In this document: one piece after another, positions 17,200-25,478 of the stretch
How positions within the stretch are numbered: the first letter of the stretch is position 1
How the letters are laid out: each line of letters opens with the position of its first letter
Source of the DNA: Kitasatospora arboriphila
Lineage (GTDB): Bacteria; Actinomycetota; Actinomycetes; Mycobacteriales; Mycobacteriaceae
Reading direction: 5' to 3'
Length of the DNA stretch: 64,000 bases
Assembly: GCF_000717275.1 (NCBI RefSeq)
Contig: NZ_JNYV01000010.1
Span: forward strand, 62,001-126,000
Made by a program: the position numbers and the translations under genes
Notes under the pieces: model-generated
What the model was told of the DNA's origin: nothing
Database searches by the model: none
What the model saw: only the letters and a program-made list of their open reading frames with translations

Positions 17200-18462
17200 T
17201 TAGAGCGCGCTGCCGGCTACCCAGGTGTCCCAGGGCACGCTCCAGTCGCCGTTTTGCCACAGTTCCAAGGCAGGCCCGCCGGTGTTGCGTACTTCGACGA
17301 CGTCGCCGGTGACCGAGAAGTCGTAGAACCACCGGGCGTTGTCGGGGTTGAGGTTGAGGCAGCCGGCGGACATGTTGGTATTGCCTTGCTGGGCAATGGT
17401 ATCGACGAGCTCGTGCAAGTAGATACCGTCGTTGCTGATGCGGGTGGCGTAGTTGATCGATTGGCGATATCCGAGTCGAGAGTTCACCGGTAGCCCGTAG
17501 GTGGAGGAGTCCATGATGACCGGATTGGCCTTGTCCAGGACGGTGTAGATGCCCGGCTGAGTCCAAAAGTGGATGGTGCGGCCGTTCACCGTTTCGGTGC
17601 CGCCGCGGCCCATCGAGGTCGGCATGGTGCGCACCAGTTCCCCGTTGGCGTACACCGATACCTGCTTGGTGGTGTCATCGGCAATCGAGACGTGGGCATC
17701 GCCGATCGTGAAGGACACGCGCACGTCTTCTTGGCCGTATAGTCCGTTGCCCAGGTCCACTCCGTAGACGTCGGCTGCCACGGTGACCGCGGTGCCCGGT
17801 GCGTAGTAGTCGCGGGGCCGGTAGTGCGCGGTCTGATCATCGATCCAGTTCCATTGCCCTTCGACCGCCGGCTCGGTCTGCACTGACAGCGCTCGTTGGG
17901 CCGCGGCCCGGTCGGTGATCGGCTCATCGAACCGTACGGCCACCACCAGCCCTACCCCGTAGGCGCGTCCGGAACTGAGCGTGCCGCCGCCAGTCGTCAA
18001 CAGCGACGGTTGCGTCAGGTTGTTCGGTGCGACCGTGGTGAACGCACTGGTGTGGTCGGCGGTCCGGCCTTGGGCGTCGGTACTTGTTGCGACCAGCTCA
18101 TAGGTTTTGTTGTAGCCCAACGGCGTATCGGGTTTCCATGTCAGCCGGTCGGGGGTCATGATCCCTGGGATGAGGCGACCGTCGTCGTTGGTCATCACCA
18201 CCTCCGCCAGGGTGCCGCCGGTGACGGTCACCATCACCGCGGTGAGCGGGTCGACATCGCGGGCACCGGGCGCGGGAGCAAATGTCACGGCGGGCGCGTC
18301 CACCGATGCCGACGCCCCCGAACGCGACGGCGGTGAGGAGGATCCCCCGTTACTGGAAGAGCACGCTGCTGCCACGCCAGTGATCAGCGCGCCGGCCCCG
18401 GCCACGAGCACACTCCGGCGATTGAGCTGCACCCCATTCCACCCAGACCGCTGCGTCGGCAC
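17200..18462 (-). CDS. L,D-transpeptidase-like lipoprotein, variant active site (copy 1)
   Basis: A 420-residue protein with an N-terminal RRSVLVAGAGAL signal and a lipobox-like VAAAC, then two Ig-like domains (about 60-270) and a C-terminal YkuD catalytic domain, the LdtMt2 layout. These enzymes make 3-3 cross-links in peptidoglycan. The catalytic Cys is present, but the usual [ST]HGC-x-N motif reads SAGCLN, so the His before Gly is Ala. The upstream HS of LdtMt2-type enzymes reads HE. Both duplicated-island copies (28498 and 50565) share these changes. GTG at 18462 was chosen: GGAGGA lies 9 bp upstream, against none for GTG at 18471. The operator is 23 bp upstream. Confidence 0.88.
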   Translation of the reverse strand: MPTQRSGWNGVQLNRRSVLVAGAGALITGVAAACSSSNGGSSSPPSRSGASASVDAPAVTFAPAPGARDVDPLTAVMVTVTGGTLAEVVMTNDDGRLIPGIMTPDRLTWKPDTPLGYNKTYELVATSTDAQGRTADHTSAFTTVAPNNLTQPSLLTTGGGTLSSGRAYGVGLVVAVRFDEPITDRAAAQRALSVQTEPAVEGQWNWIDDQTAHYRPRDYYAPGTAVTVAADVYGVDLGNGLYGQEDVRVSFTIGDAHVSIADDTTKQVSVYANGELVRTMPTSMGRGGTETVNGRTIHFWTQPGIYTVLDKANPVIMDSSTYGLPVNSRLGYRQSINYATRISNDGIYLHELVDTIAQQGNTNMSAGCLNLNPDNARWFYDFSVTGDVVEVRNTGGPALELWQNGDWSVPWDTWVAGSAL

Positions 18463-18485
18463 TAAGAACACTCCTCCGTCGTGAC

Positions 18486-18502
18486 TACTAGGACGATTAG
18501 TA
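18486..18502. promoter_or_regulatory. BlaI-type operator upstream of L,D-transpeptidase
   Basis: TACTA-GGACGAT-TAGTA, with outer GAC and GTTT. It is 23 bp upstream of the chosen GTG start, so repression would block the promoter directly. Confidence 0.8.
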
Positions 18503-18796
18503 GTTTACGGAACCAGAGCGGACATACCGGACACCGACGAAAACATTCGACAGGCCACGTTACGGGATCTCAACCCTGATTGAACCAAGGTCGGGAATTG
18601 CCGGCTATCCACTTGCGGTAACGAGACGGTGCGCCACCGCACCACGCGGTGGTGGGAGTTTGCCGTCGGGTGCGGCAGTGGAACCGATGGAGGGCGGCAC
18701 AGAAAACTCGATCCGGTGCAATGGTTAGGCAGCTGCGGCGTCGAGGTCGGATGAGCCTCGGTGGACGGGCCCCGACGTGGCAGAGACAATAAAGGT
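18503..18796. other. Intergenic stretch before second BlaI gene
   Basis: About 290 bp with no supported gene. No TACTA-N7-TAGTA site was found before the repressor gene, unlike its neighbours, so this repressor may not control itself through the same sequence. Confidence 0.4.
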
Positions 18797-19159
18797 ATGA
18801 AACGGCTGGGAGCACTCGAAGCGGACGTCATGGACGTCCTGTGGAGCGCCGGACCGCAACCGCAGTCGGTGCACGATATCCTCGATGCTCTTGCGGATCG
18901 GCAGTTGGCGTACACCACCATCTTGACCGTCGTGACGAACCTGCACACCAAGGGTTTCCTCAACCGCGTCAAGGTGAGCCGTGCGTACCTGTACTCACCG
19001 GTGCAGACCAGGGAAGAAGCCACCTCCCAGGCCCTGCGAGACATCCTCGATCGCAGTGACGATTCGGCGGCGGTGCTGATGCATTTCGCCCAAACCGCCA
19101 CCCCCGCAGAACAAGACGCTCTACGGAAAAGTCTTCGCACCAAGCAGGCTCGGCGGTGA
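18797..19159 (+). CDS. BlaI/MecI/CopY-family repressor (copy 2)
   Basis: A 120-residue winged-helix repressor, MKRLGALEADVM, with the segment RQLAYTTILTVVTNLH almost matching that of copy 1 (10034-10396), so both may read the same operator. ATG at 18797 follows AAAGG. Its stop overlaps the GTG of the following M56 gene (GTGA). It has no CopY-type metal hook. The near-identical recognition helix suggests redundancy or cross-talk between the two pairs. Confidence 0.88.
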   Translation: MKRLGALEADVMDVLWSAGPQPQSVHDILDALADRQLAYTTILTVVTNLHTKGFLNRVKVSRAYLYSPVQTREEATSQALRDILDRSDDSAAVLMHFAQTATPAEQDALRKSLRTKQARR

Positions 19160-20127
19160 CCCTGGCCCTCACCCTGGGACTGGCCGCGGCACTGATCGCA
19201 GTGCTGATGCCGCGGCTGTTGCTGCGTCCCCTGGCGACCACCGCGCCCAGGTCGATGGTCGCGCTCTGGCTGGGCAGTATCGCCGCGTTCTTCCTCCTCG
19301 CCGTCTCGGCGGTGGTCGTGGCCGCCTGGCCCCGCCACGCTCCCGGAGAAAGCCTCACCGACGTGTGGATCCGCTGTTTGAGCTCAGCGCAACACACCAT
19401 GCGTCCCTGGGTCACCGAGATCATCATCTCGGTCGCAGTGGCCGTGGCTTCCTATATCGCGGTTCGGGTCGCGATCGTCAGCAGTCGCCACCGTCGCTCG
19501 CGCCTTCAACTATTGGACTATCACCACGACATCGTGACCGTGCTGGCGCGCACCGGCCAGCAGGACGGGCCGTACCCGATCCTGTGGCTCGATCATCCAT
19601 TGCCCTTCGCCTACAGCATCGCCGGCAACCCCGGATTCGTCGTCGCCACCGAAGGCCTGAAAAAGTGTTTGACCTCCTCAGAGGCTCAAGCCGTACTCGA
19701 CCACGAAAGGGCCCACCTCAACGGCCGCCACCACCGCATCCTCGCAGTCTGCGAAGTGCTGGCCAGCGCGCTGCCGTTCGTGCCGTTGATGACCCAAGCG
19801 CCGACCGCGATCGCGGCCCTGGTCGAACTCGACGCCGATCAGACCGCCGCCACCGCCAGTGGCGCCGCAGTCCTACGGTCAGCGTTGAGCCGGGTTATCG
19901 AACAACAACAAAGCACAATCACCCCCCGCCCCAGCCAGGGCTGCGCCACGCACAGAGCCCACACCACCACCGACCGCCGACTACGCACCCTGGGTGCTCC
20001 CCTCACCCCACACCCGACCGCGCTGACCTACACCGCGTACGCCGTGATGCCCGCGGCCATCGCGGCCACCGCCGCAGTGGCGACCATGGCCGCGCTCTCA
20101 GCCCTCTTCTGCACCATCGTGTCCTGA
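19156..20127 (+). CDS. M56-family membrane metalloprotease (BlaR1-like, no sensor domain; copy 2)
   Basis: A 323-residue paralogue of the protein at 10393-11370: the same helix layout, HERAH zinc motif in AVLDHERAHLNGRHH and ELDAD downstream, and no extracellular penicillin-binding domain. It presumably cleaves the coupled repressor. It is richer in histidines near residues 115-125 and at the protease helix, but no clear copper site is visible. Its 3' end overlaps the end of the convergent copC gene by 30 bp. Confidence 0.85.
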   Translation: MTLALTLGLAAALIAVLMPRLLLRPLATTAPRSMVALWLGSIAAFFLLAVSAVVVAAWPRHAPGESLTDVWIRCLSSAQHTMRPWVTEIIISVAVAVASYIAVRVAIVSSRHRRSRLQLLDYHHDIVTVLARTGQQDGPYPILWLDHPLPFAYSIAGNPGFVVATEGLKKCLTSSEAQAVLDHERAHLNGRHHRILAVCEVLASALPFVPLMTQAPTAIAALVELDADQTAATASGAAVLRSALSRVIEQQQSTITPRPSQGCATHRAHTTTDRRLRTLGAPLTPHPTALTYTAYAVMPAAIAATAAVATMAALSALFCTIVS

Positions 20128-20883
20128 CCTATCGCCCTTCGGAGGCTGATCAGAGTCAGGAGTTGGCGATGCCGGGGGTTGCGGCGTCGTCGCTGAAGGC
20201 TCCGCCGGCGGCGGCACTGCCTTGTTGTGGTCATCCTTGTCGTGGTCATCGCGGGAGTGCAGCACCAACAGCAGCGCAATCGCGCCCAACCCCGCCACGA
20301 CCAGAACGATCACCACCATCACCACCCAGTTATCTGCCAGCTTGCCCTCGGGATCATCGCCGGGATGCAAACCTGTTGACGGACTTGTCGACGCCGGCAC
20401 ACCCGTCACCGTGCCCGCTGGCGGTGGCGGTTCAACACCTGTCGCCGAGGGCACCGACGCGGTCGGCGCTGACGACGACGGGGCCACCGAAAAAGCGACC
20501 TGGCCCGTGATCGGATGTCCGTCCGCAGAGACCACCCGGTAATTCACGGTGTAGGCACCCGAACCCAGAGCGGTTTGCACCTTGACACTGACCTGCGCTC
20601 CGGTGACCGCCGGGGCAGATACCTGCACCGGCTCGCCCTCAGTGCTCAGGACCGCTACCTCGGCAAAATTTTTGGAGATGGACTGGTTGAACACCAAATC
20701 AATCGTTGCCGGAGCCTGTTCCAGGACCGCCCCATCGGTCGGGGTCGACGATGTCAGCGCACTATGCGCCGACGCCTGCCCCACACCCAGCAGCAACGTG
20801 CCCACTGCGGCGAGCGCGGCAATCGCGACCAGCCTTCCTACAGTCACCAGCCATGACGCGCGTCCAGATTCGTGTTGTCCCAC
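20098..20883 (-). CDS. copC: CopC-domain copper-binding protein (intact site)
   Basis: A 261-residue exported protein: signal peptide ending ASA, mature start HSALTSSTP, a CopC domain whose late loop reads SADGHPITG, a proline-rich linker, a membrane helix near 192-212, then a charged His/Asp-rich C-terminus (RDDHDKDDHNK). The N-terminal His plus D-G-H give the Cu(II) site expected for CopC. It probably holds copper at the outer membrane face or hands it on. GTG start; the operator lies 10 bp upstream. The cytoplasmic acidic His tail could also bind metal. Confidence 0.9.
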   Translation of the reverse strand: MGQHESGRASWLVTVGRLVAIAALAAVGTLLLGVGQASAHSALTSSTPTDGAVLEQAPATIDLVFNQSISKNFAEVAVLSTEGEPVQVSAPAVTGAQVSVKVQTALGSGAYTVNYRVVSADGHPITGQVAFSVAPSSSAPTASVPSATGVEPPPPAGTVTGVPASTSPSTGLHPGDDPEGKLADNWVVMVVIVLVVAGLGAIALLLVLHSRDDHDKDDHNKAVPPPAEPSATTPQPPASPTPDSDQPPKGDRSGHDGAEEG

Positions 20884-20893
20884 GCCGCGAAAC

Positions 20894-20910
20894 TACTATA
20901 CGAAGTAGTA
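20894..20910. promoter_or_regulatory. BlaI-type operator upstream of copC
   Basis: TACTA-TACGAAG-TAGTA with arms AACTACTA and TAGTAGTT, 10 bp upstream of the copC GTG. The arrangement is identical in spacing to the site at 997-1013. Confidence 0.82.
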
Positions 20911-21067
20911 GTTAGCCGAAGGCGGTACACCCTCAGGCCTCGCTGCGGTGGGGGTCTGCGCATAGCTCAGTGACGCTCTCTGATCTGATGAACTCCCCTG
21001 TTTCCGGTAGGTCACCGCCCACGTCGCCCGTGGGGCGCACACTGAAGCGGGCGAGGAGTTCTCTTCG

Positions 21068-21289
21068 TTGGCTATCAACGGACAGGACCCCATGGACGGC
21101 GATGAGGTTCGCGCGGCCCTCGAGGTCAGTTGCACGATCGCAGTCGCCGTCGGCATGCTGATGGAATACAACAACGCGTCCTCCACCGAAGGCCTCGAGC
21201 TGCTGCACGCCATGGCGATTAGTTCGAAGATCAGCGTGCCCGACGCAGCGTGGGTGGTCATGACCACGGCCCCGATGGGCCGCCCCTGA
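21068..21289 (+). CDS. Small ANTAR-like protein or fragment
   Basis: A 73-residue frame from TTG, preceded by GAGGAG at 9-bp spacing. The segment IAVAVGMLMEYNNASSTE followed by AxxLLHAMAISSKISVPDAAW resembles an ANTAR RNA-binding domain (A-x-G-x-LM at its start, Ala-rich helices after), but there is no attached GAF or receiver domain. It could be a free-standing ANTAR protein or the end of a broken gene. Function not assignable. Confidence 0.4.
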   Translation: MAINGQDPMDGDEVRAALEVSCTIAVAVGMLMEYNNASSTEGLELLHAMAISSKISVPDAAWVVMTTAPMGRP

Positions 21290-21471
21290 CGTGAGCAATA
21301 CTGGGCTTTACCTATGCCGCTCCGATCACTTTCACCACCACCGTCATGCCACTGGTCCAACGCGGTTCTGCGCCAACATGATGCCGAGGAGGCGAACGGG
21401 CATGCCGGGTCAACAGAACGTGACTGCGCTCGTAGGTACTCCTCAGATCGCGGACTGCTAGATGTGTTTGC
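21290..21471. other. Intergenic stretch
   Basis: Nothing recognised between the ANTAR-like frame and the end of the convergent DUF302 gene. Confidence 0.35.
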
Positions 21472-21882
21472 TCACGCGGAGGCTATGGCTTCCAATGCGG
21501 CGATAGTGGCCGAGAGTTTGGCGGACGCATCGGTGGCCACCGGCGCAAGTTCGGCGACCCCGGAGACCTCGACCATCAGGTCGGGATTCATCGCTTCGAC
21601 GACCGAGTTCGATGGATTGGTGGGGTCGGTGCGGACCACGACGTTGCAGGGCAACAGCAGGCCGATCTGCCGGCTGACCCCCAGTGCGCGATGGGCCAAA
21701 GATGGATTACAGGCGCCCAGGATCAGGTAATTTTCCATGTCCGCATCGATCTTTGTTTTCAGAGTGTCTTTGACGTTGATCTCGGTGAGGATCCCAAAAC
21801 CTTGGTCGGACAGTGCGGCGCGGGTTCGTGCGACTGCCTCGTCGAACGGGAGGTTGAGGACGGTGGAGATGGCCAGTGCCAT
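21472..21882 (-). CDS. DUF302 protein
   Basis: A 136-residue protein matching DUF302: N-terminal LPFDEAVARTRAALSDQGFGI, then ILGACNPSLAHRAL and IGLLLPCNVVV, with the two conserved cysteines of the family. DUF302 proteins are often found with sulfur-handling and thiosulfate/persulfide genes; the biochemical role is unproven. ATG at 21882 follows GGAAGG; a longer frame upstream lacks support. It is the last gene of the MMPL - DUF2892 - DUF302 operon. Confidence 0.85.
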   Translation of the reverse strand: MALAISTVLNLPFDEAVARTRAALSDQGFGILTEINVKDTLKTKIDADMENYLILGACNPSLAHRALGVSRQIGLLLPCNVVVRTDPTNPSNSVVEAMNPDLMVEVSGVAELAPVATDASAKLSATIAALEAIASA

Positions 21883-21920
21883 AATAGTTTTCCTTCCGGG
21901 CGGGGTGTACGTGTTCGGAT

Positions 21921-22151
21921 TCAGCGGAGTTCGGTGCGGCGTGGTAGTCCCAGGCGGTGCATCAGCAGGCTGGCCGGGCACCAGCCAACAGCGGCGAAGA
22001 GCAGCAGGTTCACTGCTACGAAGGCGGTCAGCAGCAGCCACCAGGTCGACAGGCCAGTAGCCAGGGCCAGGCTCACGAGAATCATGAATCCTGCCAGAAG
22101 TGGCACTGCTCGGTCGACCGTCCACCTAGCGGAAGTTGTTCGGGTGTTCAT
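21921..22151 (-). CDS. DUF2892 (YgaP-like) small membrane protein
   Basis: A 76-residue protein, basic N-terminus MNTRTTSARWTVDR followed by two helices and GWCPASLLMHRLG, matching DUF2892, the membrane part of YgaP-like rhodaneses. No rhodanese domain is attached. In YgaP the pair handles sulfane sulfur at the membrane, which suits the neighbouring DUF302 and the CstR-like regulator. ATG at 22151, 26 bp after the MMPL stop. Confidence 0.8.
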   Translation of the reverse strand: MNTRTTSARWTVDRAVPLLAGFMILVSLALATGLSTWWLLLTAFVAVNLLLFAAVGWCPASLLMHRLGLPRRTELR

Positions 22152-22177
22152 CGGGTAGAGGCCTTTCTGGTGGGTGC

Positions 22178-24331
22178 TTAGTGGGAAAACGAGATCGCGG
22201 GCAAGACCTTTCGAAGCCAGATCGGTGACCACCATGCTGCCCGTCCGGTGATTCGGAGCAGTGCTGGTAGGAGCATGAGCCTGATCAGGACTGCGTCGAG
22301 CAGAACGGCAACACCGAGGATGATGCCCATCTCTTTGGGCGGCAACGGGTCTGCCAGTGCGAAGGTGAAGAACACCGCGACCATCACCGCTGCCGCGGCG
22401 AAGATGATGCGTCCCGAATGCGCCATGCCGTCGATCTGCGCAGTATCGGCATCGCCGGTGCGTTCAAAGTGTTCTTTGGCCGTGGCGAGCAGGAAGACGG
22501 TGTAGTCCATGGCAATCGCGAAAATCATGGCGAAGAAGAACACCGGCCCCCAACCGTCGAGGAAACCTTGCGGAGTGAATCCGAGCAGTCCGGACAAGTG
22601 TCCGTCCTGAAAGATCAGCTTGGCGACACCGAACGCTGCTCCGGTCGACAGGAGGCTGACGACGGTGCCGATCAGCGCAATCAGCGGGGCTTGCAGTGAG
22701 ACCAACAGCAAGGTGAACCCGAGAACCAGGATGATGCCGACAATCAGCGGGAAGTAGTCGTTGAGGGCCTGTTGCAAATCAACGTTCTCGGCCGGCGCAC
22801 CGCCGACCAGCGCATCAGCGGGCAGAACGTTGCGGAGGTCATCGACGATGGTGCCGAGCTCGGCATCGGAGGGATCAACCGCAGGCAGTGCTTGCATCAA
22901 CACGTAGTTGGTGCCGTCGAGCGCCGGTAGCGGAGGGGTGATCATGCTGATGCCAGGGGTTTGTGCCGCCGTCGTGGCAGCCTGCTGCGCCTGTGCCGAG
23001 GGGGTCACGATCTGGAGCATGCCAGGAGCACCGTCCCCCATCTGCTGCTGAACCAGTTCATAACCCTGACGCACTGGTGCCTCCTCGGGGACCACCGAGA
23101 TCGACGGCATAGCCACTTTGAGGCCGATGACCGGAATAGCCAGCGCGATCAACACCGCCAGCGAGCCGATCGCGAACGGCCACGGGTGGTTGTGCAAGAT
23201 CGTGCCCCACCGTTCGAACAACGGCGAACGATGTTGCTGGCGTTGGGCGTACGGGAGCGAAGCAGCGTTCACCTTCGGACCCAGTGCGCCTAGGGTGGCC
23301 GGGAGCAACGTCAACGTAGCCGCGAGAACAAAGGTCACCGCGAGCATGATGCCCACAGCCATCGTCCGCACCGCCGGAGCCGGCACCAACAACACCGCCG
23401 ATAAACTCACCAACACGGTCAAGCCCGACAGCACCACAGCTTTACCGGCGGTATCCATCGTTTCGGCGACCGCATGGGCCTTGCTGGTGTGATGTCTGAG
23501 AGCGTCCCGGAATCGGGAGACGATGAACAGTGCATAATCGATGCCCAACGCGAGGGCGAACATCATCGCAAAGTTCATGGCCCACACCGAGATCGGCGTC
23601 ACCTGATTGAGCACAACGAGGCCACCGGCCGACGCGATCAGACCCGCGATGGTGAGCAGCAACGGCAGCCCCGCGGCCACAAGCGAACCGAAAGCCAAGA
23701 CCATGATCGCCAGAGTGACCGGCCACGAGAACAATTCGGCCTTGATCATCGCGTCATGGTTGGCCTTATTGAAATCGCTCCACAAGGCCGAGGCCCCTGT
23801 GGGATACACATCGACACCATCGCCGGACAGTCCGGTGAGCTCCGCCTTGACCTCGTCGACAGCCCGCACCATGTCGTCGGTGTTCGCATTCGCGCCGGCG
23901 ATCAAGATGCCGGTGTGCTGATCCGGACTGATCGTCATCCCCGGTTGTGGGGGCACCACCGCTCCGAAGCGGGAGTCACCGCCGAACACCGCTGTCGCAT
24001 CCGAGATCGTTTCTTGCATCACCGGGCTGTTGATGGTGTCGCGGTCAGAATGGATGACGACCTGCACCGCAGCCGACGAGTTCCCGCCGAAGTGCTGCTG
24101 CGCCAGCTCCCGCACCTGCACGGACTCAGACCCGTTGGCCTGCCATCCGGCACCGGCCAAGGAAGAAAACACCGACGGCGCGGCCGCCCCGAGACCGACG
24201 AGCACCAACAACCAGACACCGAAGACCCAGCGCGATCGCCCAGCCATCGCCGCACCCCACCGGCCCAGCAGACCAGGCGCTGAGCTCGGTGGCGAACTGG
24301 GCTCTTGTTCGGTGGTCGAGATGCCGGGCAT
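22178..24331 (-). CDS. MMPL/RND-family transporter
   Basis: A 717-residue membrane transporter with the twofold RND-like pattern: helix 1 near 30-50, an extracellular loop to about 185, five to six helices to about 370, a second loop, and six helices to the end. Motifs include FALGIDYALFIVSRFRD and FAIAMDYTVFLLATAKEHF, the paired GxDY-type signatures of MmpL proteins. Substrate unknown: lipids, small toxic compounds or sulfur species are possible. ATG at 24331 follows AAGGA. It is the first gene of a three-gene operon divergent from a DUF156 regulator, with three palindromes between them. Confidence 0.88.
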   Translation of the reverse strand: MPGISTTEQEPSSPPSSAPGLLGRWGAAMAGRSRWVFGVWLLVLVGLGAAAPSVFSSLAGAGWQANGSESVQVRELAQQHFGGNSSAAVQVVIHSDRDTINSPVMQETISDATAVFGGDSRFGAVVPPQPGMTISPDQHTGILIAGANANTDDMVRAVDEVKAELTGLSGDGVDVYPTGASALWSDFNKANHDAMIKAELFSWPVTLAIMVLAFGSLVAAGLPLLLTIAGLIASAGGLVVLNQVTPISVWAMNFAMMFALALGIDYALFIVSRFRDALRHHTSKAHAVAETMDTAGKAVVLSGLTVLVSLSAVLLVPAPAVRTMAVGIMLAVTFVLAATLTLLPATLGALGPKVNAASLPYAQRQQHRSPLFERWGTILHNHPWPFAIGSLAVLIALAIPVIGLKVAMPSISVVPEEAPVRQGYELVQQQMGDGAPGMLQIVTPSAQAQQAATTAAQTPGISMITPPLPALDGTNYVLMQALPAVDPSDAELGTIVDDLRNVLPADALVGGAPAENVDLQQALNDYFPLIVGIILVLGFTLLLVSLQAPLIALIGTVVSLLSTGAAFGVAKLIFQDGHLSGLLGFTPQGFLDGWGPVFFFAMIFAIAMDYTVFLLATAKEHFERTGDADTAQIDGMAHSGRIIFAAAAVMVAVFFTFALADPLPPKEMGIILGVAVLLDAVLIRLMLLPALLRITGRAAWWSPIWLRKVLPAISFSH

Positions 24332-24363
24332 GGAGACGATCCTTCTTTCTAGGTGAAGACTTA

Positions 24364-24379
24364 ATACCCCCTGGGGTAT
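24364..24379. promoter_or_regulatory. DUF156-type operator 1
   Basis: ATACCCCCTGGGGTAT, a perfect inverted repeat with G/C-tract core typical of CsoR/CstR-family operators. It is 32 bp upstream of the MMPL start. Confidence 0.75.
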
Positions 24380-24396
24380 GTACGCCAGCCCGACGG

Positions 24397-24410
24397 TACC
24401 CCCCGGGGTA
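24397..24410. promoter_or_regulatory. DUF156-type operator 2
   Basis: TACCCCCCGGGGTA, the middle one of three palindromes between the divergent MMPL and regulator genes. Confidence 0.72.
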
Positions 24411-24444
24411 TCATTGGGTCAACCCTCGATCGGACCGCGTTCCC

Positions 24445-24460
24445 ATACCCCCTGGGGTAC
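24445..24460. promoter_or_regulatory. DUF156-type operator 3
   Basis: ATACCCCCTGGGGTAC, 36 bp upstream of the regulator GTG. It probably gives autoregulation. Confidence 0.72.
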
Positions 24461-24493
24461 CCTGACAGTTGTTACACAGACAGAGAGGCATGA

Positions 24494-24763
<270 letters not shown>

Positions 24764-24959
24764 CACCCTTACCAAACATCAGAGCTGTTGTGCGGACCAA
24801 GATACGAAGTCCTCGGACGGACTCACCTATCGACAGCGGGCCGCAAGAAGGCAATAGTCAGCAGTACGATCACCGCATCCGCCTATGCGCGATCCACACA
24901 ATCGCCAACCGCTGCGGCCTCAACACACTACCCGTGGCGCAGAACGCATTTCAGCACCG

Positions 24960-25140
24960 ACCAGGCCCGTTCGGCGTGGACGATGACCGGTTACACGCTC
25001 GCCCTGGCCGCGCGGTCATCCCGCTGTCGAGCTGGCCGCCGCACGTTTCGGCACCAAGAAGGTTTAGTTTCGGCACCAAGAAGGTCTATCTGACATCGCT
25101 GGTGCTGTTCGTCCTGGGCTCGGTCACCAACCGAGAGCTG
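24960..25140 (+). pseudogene. Decayed fragment of a DHA2/EmrB-type MFS transporter
   Basis: In successive frames the stretch reads WTMTGYTLALAA, then VIPLSSW, then AARFGTKKV, and after a 22-bp tandem duplication FGTKKVYLTSLVLFVLGSV. Together these match helices 2-3 and the intervening loop of EmrB/QacA-type drug transporters. At least three reading-frame breaks are visible, and no start or later helices remain. It is a relic; nothing else was found in 24764-24959. Confidence 0.7.
25045..25085 (+). repeat. 22-bp-period tandem duplication in MFS relic
   Basis: GTTTCGGCACCAAGAAGGT occurs at 25045-25063 and again at 25067-25085. The 22-bp period breaks the frame and brings in a TAG. It is typical of replication slippage in a gene no longer under selection. 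Confidence 0.85.
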
Positions 25141-25478
25141 ACCTGAAACACGCACACGTGTCCGTTGCAGTAGAGACCGTGCGACCGTTCCTTTCACCAC
25201 TACGCCGACAGTGACGTCGTACTGGGTTTCGGGACCAGCCCCGACAGAGAGCGCGGCGACCTGCCCGGTGAAGATTTGGGCGCCACGGCCCCAAGTACCA
25301 CCTGCGTTGCGTAAGAGTCTGTCTAAGCGATTTAAGCACCCTCGTTAGAGCCAGCCAACCGGACGGGGTACAACCAATCTGGTACTTGGCGGGTAGTTCC
25401 GTCGGGGAGCCTTCGCTCGTCTATTGCGAGCAACTGTGTTGCTCGCGCACCTCGTGCGCTCACGGGAGAGCATTGTTC
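25141..25478. other. Intergenic stretch without recognised features
   Basis: About 340 bp between the MFS relic and the end of the M23 gene. No supported gene, operator or clear hairpin was seen. Confidence 0.35.

Noticed and set aside
997..20910. The TACTA/TAGTA palindromes as insertion-sequence ends or a CRISPR-like repeat
   Set aside because: They are single 17-bp sites with variable spacers, irregular spacing and a fixed position before start codons; no transposase or array structure accompanies them.
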